From: Acidimicrobiaceae bacterium
Lineage (GTDB): Bacteria > Actinomycetota > Acidimicrobiia > Acidimicrobiales > Ilumatobacteraceae
Direction: 5' to 3'
Assembly (NCBI GenBank): GCA_020637235.1
Contig: JACJWG010000005.1
Span: forward strand, 62,001-126,000
Length of the DNA: 64,000 nucleotides
The stretch's first letter is position 1, and every line of letters starts with the position of its first letter. Both the position numbers and the translations under genes were made by a program. The notes under the pieces were generated by a model. That model did no database searches. It saw only the letters and a list, made by a program, of their open reading frames with translations, and was not told the origin of the DNA. Of the stretch, positions 47,550-57,054 are shown piece by piece.

Positions 47550-48865
47550 TCCCCCGGTACACCACGCCCGAGATGGACGCGGTGTTCACCGACACCGCCC
47601 GCTTCGGCCGCTGGCTCGAGATCGAGCTGCTCGCCACCGATGCGCACGCCGAGCTCGGCCTCGTGCCCGCCGACCACGCCGCCGCATGTCGCGCCGGAGC
47701 GCCGGTCGTCGACGACGCGTTCGTGGCTGCGGTCAGCCGGCGCGAGCTGGTCACCGACCACGACGTCGCCGCGTTCGTCGACGTCGTCCAGGCGGCCATC
47801 GGCGCACCGGCGGGCGCGTGGATCCACTACGGGCTCACCAGCAGTGACGTCGTCGACACCGCGTGGTGCTGGATGCTGCGCGACGCCGCCGACCTGCTGA
47901 TCGAGGCGAGCACCGAGCTGCTCGGCACGCTGGTCGAGCTGGCGCGCCGCCATCGCGACACCGTGATGATCGGACGTACCCACGGGGTGCACGCCGAGCC
48001 CACCACGTTCGGTGCCAAGGTGGCGCTCTGGGCCTTGCAGGTGGACCGCGACCGCACCCGTCTGCGTGCCGCCCGCGACGTCGTCGCGGTCTGCAAGCTC
48101 AGCGGTGCGGTGGGCACGTACTCGAACATCGACCCGGCGGTCGAACGTTTCGTCGCCGACCGGCTCGGCCTCCGGCCGGTGCCGGCCACGCAGGTGATCG
48201 CGCGCGACCGGCACGCCGAGTACCTCTGGGCGTGCGCATCGGTGGGGGCCACCCTGGAGCTGATCGCCGTCGAGCTCCGCCATCTGCAGCGCACCGAGGT
48301 CCGTGAGGTGCAAGAGGGGTTCAAAGCCGGCCAGAAGGGCTCGTCGGCGATGCCGCACAAGAAGAACCCGATCTCGTCCGAGACGATCTCCGGTCTGTCC
48401 CGCGTGTTACGCGGCAATCTCCAAGCCGGTCTGCAAGACGTCGCGTTGTGGCACGAGCGCGACATCTCGCACAGCTCGGTCGAGCGGATCGTGTTGCCCG
48501 ACTCGTCGATGCTCGCCCACTACGTCATGCGCCGTGGCCGACGGCTGCTCGCCGGACTGGTCGTCGACGAGGCCCGGATGCGATCCAATCTGTGGTCGAG
48601 TCATGGCCTCGTGTTCAGTCAAGGCGTGCTCCTCGGGTTGGTGCAGGCCGGCCTGACGCGTGACGACGCGTATCGCATCGTGCAGTCGGCGGCGATGCGC
48701 TCGTGGGACGAAGGCACCGATTTCCGGACGCTCGTGGAGGCCGACCCGCAGGTGGCGGCATTGGGTGATGGCGTGCTCGACGCCGCGTTCGATCTCGATC
48801 GTTCGTTGCGCAACGTGGGTGCGGTGTTCGAGGCCCTCGACGGCCTCGAGGCGACGCCGGGCTGA
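47546..48865 (+). CDS. purB: Adenylosuccinate lyase
   Basis: Converts adenylosuccinate to AMP and SAICAR to AICAR, releasing fumarate. The 439 residues have the superfamily features: HYGLTSSDVVDTAW, the catalytic-acid-type region MIGRTHGVHAEPTTFG, and the signature loop GSSAMPHKKNPISSE. The GTG start 47546 overlaps the purA stop. It is convergent with the small hypothetical gene, 4 bp away. Confidence 0.95.
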   Translation: MIPRYTTPEMDAVFTDTARFGRWLEIELLATDAHAELGLVPADHAAACRAGAPVVDDAFVAAVSRRELVTDHDVAAFVDVVQAAIGAPAGAWIHYGLTSSDVVDTAWCWMLRDAADLLIEASTELLGTLVELARRHRDTVMIGRTHGVHAEPTTFGAKVALWALQVDRDRTRLRAARDVVAVCKLSGAVGTYSNIDPAVERFVADRLGLRPVPATQVIARDRHAEYLWACASVGATLELIAVELRHLQRTEVREVQEGFKAGQKGSSAMPHKKNPISSETISGLSRVLRGNLQAGLQDVALWHERDISHSSVERIVLPDSSMLAHYVMRRGRRLLAGLVVDEARMRSNLWSSHGLVFSQGVLLGLVQAGLTRDDAYRIVQSAAMRSWDEGTDFRTLVEADPQVAALGDGVLDAAFDLDRSLRNVGAVFEALDGLEATPG

Positions 48866-48869
48866 ACCC

Positions 48870-49286
48870 TCAGGCGGCGCCGCGGCCGATGCCGGCGGCC
48901 TTCAGCACGGCGGCCTCGACGCCGACCTCGCGCCAGGTGGCGTAGCTGATGCCCTGCCGCTCGCTGTAGGACTTGGCGACCTTCACGAACTCCGCCTCGA
49001 GGGCGGTCATGTCGACCTGAGTGCCCATCTGCTCGAGCTCGGTCGTCAGATCGCGGCGTTCCTGCAGCAGCCGGAGTTCGCCGAGCGGGTCGGCCACCTC
49101 GAGCTCGTCGTCGATCTTGGCGAGCCGCGCCTTGATCGAATCCGGCGTCCGTTTGCGGCCCCGCTTGGGCTTGTTCGATCGCAGTGCATCGAGGTATTCA
49201 CGTACGGCGCGGCCCTCGGTCCGACCGGCAGCCATCGCCGCTTTGTGAGAATCACTCAATGGGTTCTTGGGGCCCTTCTTTGCCAT
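48870..49286 (-). CDS. Conserved hypothetical protein, charged helical
   Basis: 138 residues, no membrane segment, no motif I recognise. The N-terminus is basic (MAKKGPKNPLSDSHKAAMAAGRTEG). The middle is a Lys/Arg-rich stretch (NKPKRGRKRTPDSI) followed by a predicted coiled coil (about 60-100, RLAKIDDELEVADPLGELRL). The C-terminus is helical. The RGRKRTPD run looks like nucleic-acid binding and similar small proteins are found in actinobacteria. ATG 49286 has TATCGT 8 nt upstream; the longer in-frame start at 49418 overlaps the thioesterase gene and is rejected. Confidence 0.75.
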   Translation of the reverse strand: MAKKGPKNPLSDSHKAAMAAGRTEGRAVREYLDALRSNKPKRGRKRTPDSIKARLAKIDDELEVADPLGELRLLQERRDLTTELEQMGTQVDMTALEAEFVKVAKSYSERQGISYATWREVGVEAAVLKAAGIGRGAA

Positions 49287-49402
49287 GAGTGACCACGATA
49301 CCTCACCACCCATTGTCTGCAATTCGTCGGAATCGATATCGGTGAATCGCGACGTCGGGAACTGGGGTCCTCCGGCTCGGCTCGGGTAGCGTCCGGACCA
49401 CC

Positions 49403-50236
49403 ATGGACCTCGGTGCACTGTTCGATCTGTCCGACCACGGGCCCGACACCTTCGTCGGTGCCGGTCCCCGCTATCCGTGGGGTGGCCTCTACGGGGGACA
49501 GATCGTCGCCCAGTCGCTGCGGGCCGCGGCCCGCACCGTCGACCCGGTGTTCGAGCCCCACTCGCTCCGGGCCTACTTCATCCGCCGTGGTGATCACACC
49601 GAGCCGATCCGTTTCGAGGTCGACCGGATCCGCAACGGCCGCAGCTTCTGCACCCGTCGCGTCGTCGCCCGCCAGGCGGTCGGCGCGATCTTGAACCTCG
49701 AGGCGTCGTTCCAGCAGCCCGAGCAGACCCGCGTCCTGCAACCGGTCGAGATGCCGACCGGGCTGCCGGGGCCCGACGACTGCGCCGGCGACACGTGGAC
49801 GACGTCGTTCCAACGGCGCTCGGTGCCCGAGGCGGCGCTCACCGGCGGCCCGCGCCTGCCGAACCCGACCGGTCGGGTGGCGGTGTGGATGCGGGTCGCG
49901 GATCCGGTGGTCGACGACGAGCTCGTGCACCGATGCTGGCTCGCGTACCTGAGCGACGACGTGCCGACCGACTCGGTGCGGCGGGCGATCGCGTCCGACG
50001 AGGGGGTCGACGACGTCGACACCTGGTGGGCGGGCAGCTTCGGGGCGAGCCTCGACCACACGGTGTGGTTCCACCGACCGGTGCGTATGGACGAATGGCA
50101 CCTGTTCGACTTCTCGTGCCACAGCTACGGGGGTGCGCGCGGGGTCTCGGTCGGCCACGTGTTCACCACTGCAGGGGAGCACGTCGCCACGGTGGCCCAA
50201 GAGGTGCTGATCCGCCGGCCGCGCCCGACGTCGTGA
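49403..50236 (+). CDS. Acyl-CoA thioesterase II (TesB-type)
   Basis: 277 residues, double hot-dog fold. Typical TesB stretches are YPWGGLYGGQIVAQSLRAAARTV, PHSLRAYFIRRGD, GRSFCTRRVVARQAVGAI, and in the second half DHTVWFHRPVRMDEWHLFD (catalytic Asp-type region) and GARGVSVGHVFT. It hydrolyses acyl-CoA to free acid and CoA in the cytoplasm. ATG 49403 has TAGCGT 10 nt upstream, which would leave a leader of only a few bases. Followed by pyrE after 33 bp. Confidence 0.92.
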   Translation: MDLGALFDLSDHGPDTFVGAGPRYPWGGLYGGQIVAQSLRAAARTVDPVFEPHSLRAYFIRRGDHTEPIRFEVDRIRNGRSFCTRRVVARQAVGAILNLEASFQQPEQTRVLQPVEMPTGLPGPDDCAGDTWTTSFQRRSVPEAALTGGPRLPNPTGRVAVWMRVADPVVDDELVHRCWLAYLSDDVPTDSVRRAIASDEGVDDVDTWWAGSFGASLDHTVWFHRPVRMDEWHLFDFSCHSYGGARGVSVGHVFTTAGEHVATVAQEVLIRRPRPTS

Positions 50237-50269
50237 ACCGCTCGGCCGACCCTGAGTAGGGTCCGCCAC

Positions 50270-50839
50270 GTGACCGACCTGCCGCCGCTCGATCCCGCCC
50301 GCCACGCCCTGCGCGACCACGTGCTGCGCCACAGCGTGAAGCTCGGCGCCTTCACGCTCAAGTCCGGTGCGTCGAGCACGTGGTTCCTCGACACCAAGCA
50401 GACCGCGTGCCGGCCGGACGGGGTGGTGTTGATGGCCGACGTCGCCCTGTCGCTCGTCCCCGACGACGCCACCGCGATCGGTGGCCTCACGGTCGGCGCC
50501 GACCCCGTGGCCTACGCGGTCGCGGCGATCGGAGCCATCCGCGGCCGCTCGCTCAAGAGCTTCACGGTGCGCAAGGAGGCCAAGGACCACGGGGTCACGG
50601 GCCGCGTGGCCGGCGCGCTCGAGCCGGGCGATCGCGTGGTGATCACCGAGGACACCGTCACGCGCGGGACGTCGATCATGGAAGCCGTCGAGGTCGTGCG
50701 GGCCGTCGGCGCGGAACCGGTGCTGATCACCGTGATCGTCGATCGTGGCGGCACGTGTGGCGCGATGGCCGAGGCGGCCGGTGTGCCGTTCAGGCCGATG
50801 CTGACGGCACCGGATCTGGGCTTTCCGTTCGGGAGCTGA
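50270..50839 (+). CDS. pyrE: Orotate phosphoribosyltransferase
   Basis: Makes OMP from orotate and PRPP in pyrimidine synthesis. The 189 residues carry GAFTLKSGASSTWFLDTKQT at the N-terminal hood. TVGADPVAYAVAA, RKEAKDHGVTGRVAG and the PRPP-binding motif VVITEDTVTRGTS follow, so it is PyrE rather than a generic PRTase. The GTG start has TAGGGT-N7 upstream (leaderless). Its last 50 bp overlap the end of the convergent GGDEF-EAL gene. Confidence 0.92.
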   Translation: MTDLPPLDPARHALRDHVLRHSVKLGAFTLKSGASSTWFLDTKQTACRPDGVVLMADVALSLVPDDATAIGGLTVGADPVAYAVAAIGAIRGRSLKSFTVRKEAKDHGVTGRVAGALEPGDRVVITEDTVTRGTSIMEAVEVVRAVGAEPVLITVIVDRGGTCGAMAEAAGVPFRPMLTAPDLGFPFGS

Positions 50840-52652
50840 CCTCCTCGCCGCCCACCGCCCGGATGGCCAGTTCGTGGGCGTCGTCGGCGGGCATCGGCCG
50901 GCCGACCAGGAATCCCTGCACCAGGTGGCAGCCGAGCGATCGGAGCACCTCGAGCTCGGCGCCGGTCTCGACCCCTTCGGCGAGCACCTCGTAGTCGAGG
51001 CCGGTCGCCAGGTCGACCATCGCCCGCACGATGCACTGATCCTGCGTCGACGATGCGATCTCGGCGACGAACTCGCGGTCGATCTTCACCATGTGCACCG
51101 GGTAGCGACGCAGGTAGGCGAGCGACGAATAGCCCGTCCCGAAGTCGTCGATCGCCACGCGGACGCCGGCGAGCTTCAGTTCGCGCAGGCGATCGAGCGC
51201 CTTCTCCGGATCGTCGAGCAGCATCGTCTCGGTCACCTCGAGCACCAGCCAGTGCGGCGGCACGTCGTGTCGGCGGAGAGCGTCGCGGACGCGGGCGAGC
51301 AGGTGCGGCGACTGGAGGTCGCGTCCCGACACGTTCACGTGCACGGTGAGCGGTTCGCGACCCTGCGCGAGCCGCTCGCGGTTCCACACGCCGACGTCGC
51401 GGCACGCCAGGTCGAGCATCCGGTCCCCGAGCGCCTGGATCAGCCCGGTCTCCTCGGCCACGGGCACGAAACGGTTCGGACGGACGTCGCCGAGCACCGG
51501 GTGCACCCAGCGGGCCAGCGCCTCGAAGCCGACGAGCTCGTCGCGATCGGTGCGCTTCAACGGCTGGTACGCGACCGACAGCTCGCGGCGCGCGATCGCA
51601 CTGCGCAACCCGCGCTCGAGCAACACGCGCTCGGCGGCGCTCAGCCGCAGGCCCTCGTCGGCCACCTCGACGCAGTTGCGGCCGCGGTCCTTGGCCCGGT
51701 ACATCGCGAGATCGGCCTCGTGGAGCAGCGCGTCGGCCGACGTGTGCTGCGGTCCGGCGTGCGCGATACCGATCGACACGGACACGTGGGTCTGTTCGTC
51801 GTGCACCTCGAACGGATCCATCATCGACTCGAGGATCCGCTCGGCGATCCCGCGCGCGAGGTCGGTGTCGCCGGCACTCTCGCACAGGATCACGAACTCG
51901 TCACCGCCGAGGCGGGCGACCGTGTCGATGCTGCGCACACACCGCTGCAGGCGTGCCGCGGCGACGGTGAGCAGCTGGTCGCCGGCGCCGTGACCGAACG
52001 AGTCGTTAATGTGCTTGAAGCGGTCGAGGTCGCAGAACAGCACCGACGGCCAGGCTCCCGATCGTCGGGCGCCCACGAGCGCCAGATCGATCCGCTCCGT
52101 GACGAGGGCACGGTTGGCCAGCCCGGTCAGTGGATCGTGGGACGCCTGCCACGCGAGCTGCTCGCGGGCGGCCTCGCGTTCGGCGTGGTCGATGATCGTC
52201 ACGAGCGCGCCGACGCACACCTCGTGGTCGTGGAACGGCACGAGTGTCACGTCGGCGGTCACCAGCTCCGCGGGCCCGACCACGCCTCCGTCGGCGAGCA
52301 GGAGACGGCCGGCGGCACCGAGCAGGTGCACGTCGGTCCGCGACCATCCGCCGTCGAGCAGCACGTCGTCGAGTTCGGCCGCGGGGAGCAGCGGACGTGG
52401 CGTGCCGTCGCGGCCCACCATCATCAACGCGTCGGCGAGGTGCCGTCCGACCAGCGACGCAGCCGGACCGAACAGTCGCTCGGCGCTCGGGTTGACGCGA
52501 CCGATCCGTCCGCTGCGTTCGATCGTGACCAGCGCCGAAGGCACCGAGCCGAACAGGACGTCCGGGCTCGGCAACGACACCGACGGCACCGCTGCCAGCC
52601 GGGTGGTGACGACCTCGGCAGGTTCCGCCGGTGCGAGGTCAGAGGTGGTCAT
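50790..52652 (-). CDS. PAS-GGDEF-EAL cyclic-di-GMP protein
   Basis: 620 residues. A PAS-like sensor covers about 30-145 (SALVTIERSGRIGRVNPSAERLFG). The GGDEF domain follows, with DPLTGLANR, the canonical active site LGGDEF (about 247) and MYRAKDRGRN. The EAL domain has the active motif in GFEALARW (about 376), metal-site stretches VNVSGRDL, EVTETMLL and IDDFGTGYSSL, KIDREFV, and the final EGVET and GFLVGRP. Both catalytic sites look complete, so it may make and break c-di-GMP, with PAS tuning. No membrane segment. The C-terminal tail lies antisense over the end of pyrE. Confidence 0.93.
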   Translation of the reverse strand: MTTSDLAPAEPAEVVTTRLAAVPSVSLPSPDVLFGSVPSALVTIERSGRIGRVNPSAERLFGPAASLVGRHLADALMMVGRDGTPRPLLPAAELDDVLLDGGWSRTDVHLLGAAGRLLLADGGVVGPAELVTADVTLVPFHDHEVCVGALVTIIDHAEREAAREQLAWQASHDPLTGLANRALVTERIDLALVGARRSGAWPSVLFCDLDRFKHINDSFGHGAGDQLLTVAAARLQRCVRSIDTVARLGGDEFVILCESAGDTDLARGIAERILESMMDPFEVHDEQTHVSVSIGIAHAGPQHTSADALLHEADLAMYRAKDRGRNCVEVADEGLRLSAAERVLLERGLRSAIARRELSVAYQPLKRTDRDELVGFEALARWVHPVLGDVRPNRFVPVAEETGLIQALGDRMLDLACRDVGVWNRERLAQGREPLTVHVNVSGRDLQSPHLLARVRDALRRHDVPPHWLVLEVTETMLLDDPEKALDRLRELKLAGVRVAIDDFGTGYSSLAYLRRYPVHMVKIDREFVAEIASSTQDQCIVRAMVDLATGLDYEVLAEGVETGAELEVLRSLGCHLVQGFLVGRPMPADDAHELAIRAVGGEEVSSRTESPDPVPSASA

Positions 52653-52732
52653 GGGTCGGTCAGCTCCTCGGGTCCGCGCTCACGGAGACCTCATCGGCGG
52701 GAGACCGCCCGGTCTTGAGCGTCGCGCGAGGT

Positions 52733-53998
52733 TCAGCGCACGACGGCGCCCTCCGGCAACTGGTCCAGGAGTGCGTCGCTCACCCAGCAGACGGTGGGGT
52801 GCAGGGTGTCGGTGATCCGCACCACCCGCTTCGGCTCGAGCACACCTCGCCCGCACATGCTGAGCGCGGCCCGGATGCAGTCGTCCTCGGAGGGCAGCAC
52901 CATCGGCATCCGGCTGCGGCGCACCCCGGCCGCGCCGGCGGTGAAGCAGTTGAGGTACGTCTTCTGGAAGTCGATCCCCGCAGCCACGTCGGCGGGGACG
53001 AAGTCCGCGAAGCCGATGCCCAGCACGTTGCCGCCGGACACCTCCGTGATCCCGAGCAACACGATCGTCGACACCTGGGGCGACGCGGCGTCGGCGAGGC
53101 CGTGCACCCAGAACCGACCGGTGACGTTCGGGTCGAGGGTGGTGCCGCTGATGTCCTTCCCGCCACGCTCGACGATCAGCACGTCGATCTCGGCGAACGG
53201 CAGCGGCGGCACCAGGGTGCGGGCGAAGTCGGTGAGGTCACGCTCCACCTCGCCGCCCACCTCGTCGGCCGTCAGCGCTCGCACCTGTACGACGTCGCCG
53301 GTGGTCGACTCGATCGAGGCGACGCCGCCGAGCAACCGGCCCGTCGAGCGCAGCGCGGCGATGCCGGCGAGCAGGCGATCGCGCATCTCCACCGGGCCGC
53401 ACGAGTGGATCTGCGCCGCGCCGGGTTGCTTGCCGAAACCGACGACCGCCATCTTGGTGCAGCCGCTCTCGATCGGGCCCTTGAAGCACGTGTGCGGCTT
53501 CACGCGGTTGACCGGGAGGATCCGGTCGGCGCCCGCCGCGTGACGGTCGAGGTACACGGGCATGCCGGCGGGCGTGCGCGCCACCTCGACGGTGTCCATC
53601 GTGGCGCGGATCTCGGCACCGACCGAGGCCTCGGTGATGCCGAGGTGTGCCAGCATCTCGCGCTGACCCTCGGCCGTGGCGCCGCCGTGGCTGCCCATCG
53701 CCGGGACCACGAACGGTTCCGCGCCGAGCTCACGCAGCCCGGCGATGGCGCCGGCCAGCAGCCCCACCCGGTCGGCGAGGCCACGACTGCCCCCGCCGAC
53801 GGCCACCGTGGTGCCGGGTGCGATCGACTCGGCGAGACGCTCGACCACCTGTCGGCGCGCCGCCGCGGCGACATCGCCGATCGGGTCGGGGCGCGGCACC
53901 GGCAGCTCCACCTCGTGCATCGCGGGGACCACGAGGTCCGGATGGAACGGCAGCACCACACCCTGCATCAGCTGGTCCCAGGGGTTCGTCGCGCGCAT
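52733..53998 (-). CDS. LarA-domain (DUF2088) lactate-racemase-like protein
   Basis: 421 residues. The central conserved run NRVKPHTCFKGPIESGCTKMAVVGFGK and the earlier PAMGSHGGATAEGQ are hallmarks of the LarA/DUF2088 superfamily, whose characterised members use a nickel-pincer cofactor to racemise or epimerise 2-hydroxy acids. No larB, larC or larE gene is in this window. The product may be a racemase for another hydroxy acid. ATG 53998 has TACGGT-N6 upstream (leaderless). The 80-bp gap on its far side, to the GGDEF-EAL gene, shows no clear feature. Confidence 0.8.
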   Translation of the reverse strand: MRATNPWDQLMQGVVLPFHPDLVVPAMHEVELPVPRPDPIGDVAAAARRQVVERLAESIAPGTTVAVGGGSRGLADRVGLLAGAIAGLRELGAEPFVVPAMGSHGGATAEGQREMLAHLGITEASVGAEIRATMDTVEVARTPAGMPVYLDRHAAGADRILPVNRVKPHTCFKGPIESGCTKMAVVGFGKQPGAAQIHSCGPVEMRDRLLAGIAALRSTGRLLGGVASIESTTGDVVQVRALTADEVGGEVERDLTDFARTLVPPLPFAEIDVLIVERGGKDISGTTLDPNVTGRFWVHGLADAASPQVSTIVLLGITEVSGGNVLGIGFADFVPADVAAGIDFQKTYLNCFTAGAAGVRRSRMPMVLPSEDDCIRAALSMCGRGVLEPKRVVRITDTLHPTVCWVSDALLDQLPEGAVVR

Positions 53999-54044
53999 GG
54001 CCGCACCGTATCGCCGGGACGGCGGCCGCCGCCGGGACGGCCGC

Positions 54045-54806
54045 TCAGTGCGCGGCGAGGTCGCCCTCGACGGGCTCGGCCCCGAGCACCCCGTCGACGA
54101 TCCGCACCGTGCGGTCGGCGTAGTGGGTCATGCGGGTGTCGTGGGTGACGATCACCGCTGCCGTGTGCCGCGAACGCATCTCGGCCTGGATCAGCTCCAT
54201 CACCTGCTCGCCGATCTTGGTGTCGAGCGCCGATGTCGGTTCGTCGAACAGCACGAGCGCCGGACCGTTGAACAGCGCACGGCCGATGGCCACGCGCTGA
54301 CGCTCGCCGCCGCTCAGCTGCGCGGGCAGATTTCCCGCCCGGTGCGCGAGTCCGAGTTCACCCAGCAACTCCTTCGCTCGGGCCTTGGCCTGCTTGCGGG
54401 CACCGCCGCGGGCGCCCGACAGTTCGGACACGACGAGCAGGTTCTCCTCGGCCGTCAAGAAGGGCACGAGGTTGACCGACTGGAACACGAAGCCGACCTT
54501 CGACCGCCGGAAGTCGGTCAGCTCGGCCGCCGAGTGGCCGGTGATGTCCTCACCGCCGACGACGACACGGCCCTGTGTGGCCGACAGCAGCCCCCCGGCG
54601 ATGGACAGCAGGGTGGTCTTGCCCGATCCGGACGGTCCGAGGAGTGCGACGATCTCGCCATCGCCGACACGGAGCGTGGCGTGATCGACGGCGACGATCT
54701 CGGTGTCGCCGGCACCGTAGACCTTGCGGACGTCGGCCAGCTCCAGGGCGGCGGGACCCGCGGCAGGCGCGGTGTCGGCGACGGTGTCTGCGGGAGGGGT
54801 GGTCAT
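54045..54806 (-). CDS. ABC transporter ATP-binding protein, LolD/DevA type
   Basis: 253 residues. An Ala/Pro-rich N-terminal extension of about 20 residues precedes the fold. Walker A is GPSGSGKTT, the Q-loop FVFQSVNLVPF, the signature LSGGERQRVAIGRAL, Walker B LVLFDEPTSALD and the H-loop VTHD. It drives the two FtsX-type permeases encoded upstream, with which it overlaps (ATGA). There is no adaptor gene here, unlike the export set at the beginning of the window. Confidence 0.93.
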   Translation of the reverse strand: MTTPPADTVADTAPAAGPAALELADVRKVYGAGDTEIVAVDHATLRVGDGEIVALLGPSGSGKTTLLSIAGGLLSATQGRVVVGGEDITGHSAAELTDFRRSKVGFVFQSVNLVPFLTAEENLLVVSELSGARGGARKQAKARAKELLGELGLAHRAGNLPAQLSGGERQRVAIGRALFNGPALVLFDEPTSALDTKIGEQVMELIQAEMRSRHTAAVIVTHDTRMTHYADRTVRIVDGVLGAEPVEGDLAAH

Positions 54807-55891
54807 GCGGCGCTTCCGATCGCTGAGGCCGGATCGATCCGGGTGACACGTCGCAACGACACCGCGCTCCCCAGCACGGCGGCGGCGATGAGTGCCACGA
54901 AGGTGAACACGTAGCGGGACACGGTGAGCTGCAGCGGGATGCCCCCGGGCAACGCCGCATCGGCGGCCCATGCCAGGAGGCCCCCCGCCACGAACGCGAC
55001 GAGCGCCACGACGACGGCCTGCAGGACGACGCCGCCGAACAAGCGGGCGGTGCTGGCGCCGATGGCCTTCAACACGCCGTACAGGCCGGTGCGCTCGAGC
55101 GTGAGCAGCGAGAAGAACAGCGCCACCACCGCCAGCACCACGGCGAGGGTGGCGAAGATGATCGCGTTGAACGTCGACTGCTGTGAGGCGACGCCGGGGA
55201 GGGCGTACACCGCGTCGTCGACGGAGAGGGTGGACGTCGAGCCCGTGGCGGCGTCGATCGACGCGGCCAGGTCGCCGTCGCCACGCACGACGAGCACCTG
55301 CACCACGCCGTCGGGCACGAACGCATCGGGCCGGTTCGCGTTCTGCACGGTGCGCCAGGTGTCGAGCGTGGTCCACAGCGCACCCTGTTGCAGGTAGTTC
55401 GTGTCCTCCACCCAACCGTCCACCACGATCGGCGTCGCCGACGGGCCGACGAGCAAGGTGTCGCCGATCGAGACGCCGGCGTCCTCGAGCCGTCGATCGG
55501 CCCACGCGTGTCCGGCCGGCGGTGGCTCGGGCACACCGGTGGGCGGCAGCTCATATCCCGCGACGGCCACGTCGGCGAGTTCGTTCTCGCCTGGCACGGT
55601 GGCGCCGAGGAGCGTGAAGCCGAGGCCGCCGACGTCGGCGACGCCGGGGACCGCCTCGACCTCGGCACGGACGTCGCTCCCGAGTCGGCTGCGCAGGAAC
55701 GAGTCGCGAGCGGTGCTCGAGTAGACGATCACGTCGGCGTCCTGGGCGCGAATGGCTCCGGTCGACCCGAGGAACAACCCGTCGAGCAGCCCGCCGAGCA
55801 GCAGCAGGAGGAGGCTGAAGAAGGTGAGGACGACGGTCGCGACGGCGAAGCGGCCGGGGCGCCGCCGGAGTTCGGTGGTGGCGAGACCCAT
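54803..55891 (-). CDS. FtsX-type ABC permease (DevC-like)
   Basis: 362 residues with one N-terminal membrane helix (about 15-45), a large extracytoplasmic domain and three C-terminal helices (from about residue 240). The family motif ERTGLYGVLKAIGASTARLFG corresponds to the FtsX intracellular loop. Start and end overlap the neighbours by 1-4 bp (55891 and 54803), so the three genes are translated together. Confidence 0.9.
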   Translation of the reverse strand: MGLATTELRRRPGRFAVATVVLTFFSLLLLLLGGLLDGLFLGSTGAIRAQDADVIVYSSTARDSFLRSRLGSDVRAEVEAVPGVADVGGLGFTLLGATVPGENELADVAVAGYELPPTGVPEPPPAGHAWADRRLEDAGVSIGDTLLVGPSATPIVVDGWVEDTNYLQQGALWTTLDTWRTVQNANRPDAFVPDGVVQVLVVRGDGDLAASIDAATGSTSTLSVDDAVYALPGVASQQSTFNAIIFATLAVVLAVVALFFSLLTLERTGLYGVLKAIGASTARLFGGVVLQAVVVALVAFVAGGLLAWAADAALPGGIPLQLTVSRYVFTFVALIAAAVLGSAVSLRRVTRIDPASAIGSAA

Positions 55892-57033
55892 CAGAGGTGC
55901 ACCCCGGCACCGGTGGTGGCCGCGATCGGCTCGATACGCAGCACGCGCCGGATGGCGGCGAGCGAGGTCACCAGGGCGAGGACGAGCACCAGCCCGACGG
56001 TGAACCCGATCGCGCCGAGGTCGAACGGCACGCTGATCGAACCGATCACGGTGCGGGTGGTGAGCCAGAAGAGCCCGACCGCAACCGCGGCACCCGACAC
56101 GACGACGGCCGCGACCTGCACTACCAGTGAGCGCACGAGGAGGCCTGCCGGCGCGCCGATCGCACGCAGCAGGGTGAGCGCGCCGGCCTTCTGGAACGTG
56201 ACGATCAGGAAGAACAAGCCGGTCACCAACGGTGCGACCAGGTAGAACAGCAACAGGATCACCGAGAAGCTCTGCCGCACGGCCGAGACGCCGGGCGACT
56301 CGTCGACGGCCTGCTGGCGGGTCAGCGCCTCGGTGCCGTCGACGGCGGCGGTGATCGCCTCGGCCACCTCCGCAGGATCGGCGCCCTCGGCCACGTGCAC
56401 GGCCACCACCGACGGCAACACGTCGGTCGCGTCGGGGTTGACGGCGCGACGAGCGGCGTCGTAGCCCACGAAGTCGGTGAACAACGTGGGGGCGACGGAG
56501 TAGTTGATCTCCTCGGCGAGCCCGACCACGGTGAACGACGTCGCCGTCCCGCCGGCGTTCGGCACCACCGTCACCGTGTCGCCCACGTCGAAGCCGTCGG
56601 CCGCATTGCGACTCGAGGCGACGGCTTCGCCGGTGCGTTCCGGCAGCCGGCCCGCCGTCAGCGTGGTCGGTTCGCCCGGACCCCCCAGCTGATAGCCGAA
56701 GATCACGGCGTCCTGCTCGTCGGCGTCGGGGTCGCCGGCCACGACGGTGAACGTGCCCTCGCCGAGCGGCGCCGCCACGGCGACGCCCTCCACCTCGGCG
56801 ATCGCCGCCGACTGCTCGGGCAGCACGATCGACCCCTCCAGGTTGCGACGTGCCTGGGCGTTGTAGACGAGCACGTCGGCCGACTGGTTCTTCAGCGCGC
56901 CGATGAACTGGTCGATCAGCCCCGTCGAGATCGCCTGCTGGAACAAGATGAGGTACACCAGCAGGCCGACGGCGCCGGCGAGCAACCCGAAACGCACACG
57001 GGCGCGGCGCATCTCCTTCAGGGCCAGGTACAC
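55891..57033 (-). CDS. FtsX-type ABC permease, second subunit
   Basis: 380 residues, same plan as the neighbour: N-terminal helix (about 15-35), an extracytoplasmic domain with beta-rich segments, and three C-terminal helices after about residue 255. The motif LTLLRAIGAPAGLLVRSL matches the FtsX loop. The two permeases probably form a heterodimer. The start GTG 57033 has CAGCCT 6 nt upstream, a weak leaderless promoter, so it may be expressed with or without the LLM gene that ends 21 bp upstream. Confidence 0.88.
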   Translation of the reverse strand: MYLALKEMRRARVRFGLLAGAVGLLVYLILFQQAISTGLIDQFIGALKNQSADVLVYNAQARRNLEGSIVLPEQSAAIAEVEGVAVAAPLGEGTFTVVAGDPDADEQDAVIFGYQLGGPGEPTTLTAGRLPERTGEAVASSRNAADGFDVGDTVTVVPNAGGTATSFTVVGLAEEINYSVAPTLFTDFVGYDAARRAVNPDATDVLPSVVAVHVAEGADPAEVAEAITAAVDGTEALTRQQAVDESPGVSAVRQSFSVILLLFYLVAPLVTGLFFLIVTFQKAGALTLLRAIGAPAGLLVRSLVVQVAAVVVSGAAVAVGLFWLTTRTVIGSISVPFDLGAIGFTVGLVLVLALVTSLAAIRRVLRIEPIAATTGAGVHL

Positions 57034-57054
57034 CCCGTCAGGCTGGCAGAGGAT

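Noticed and set aside
48870..49418. 182-codon version of the small hypothetical protein
   Set aside because: The extra 44 codons overlap the start of the thioesterase gene and have a different, low-complexity composition. ATG 49286 has a promoter-like box.
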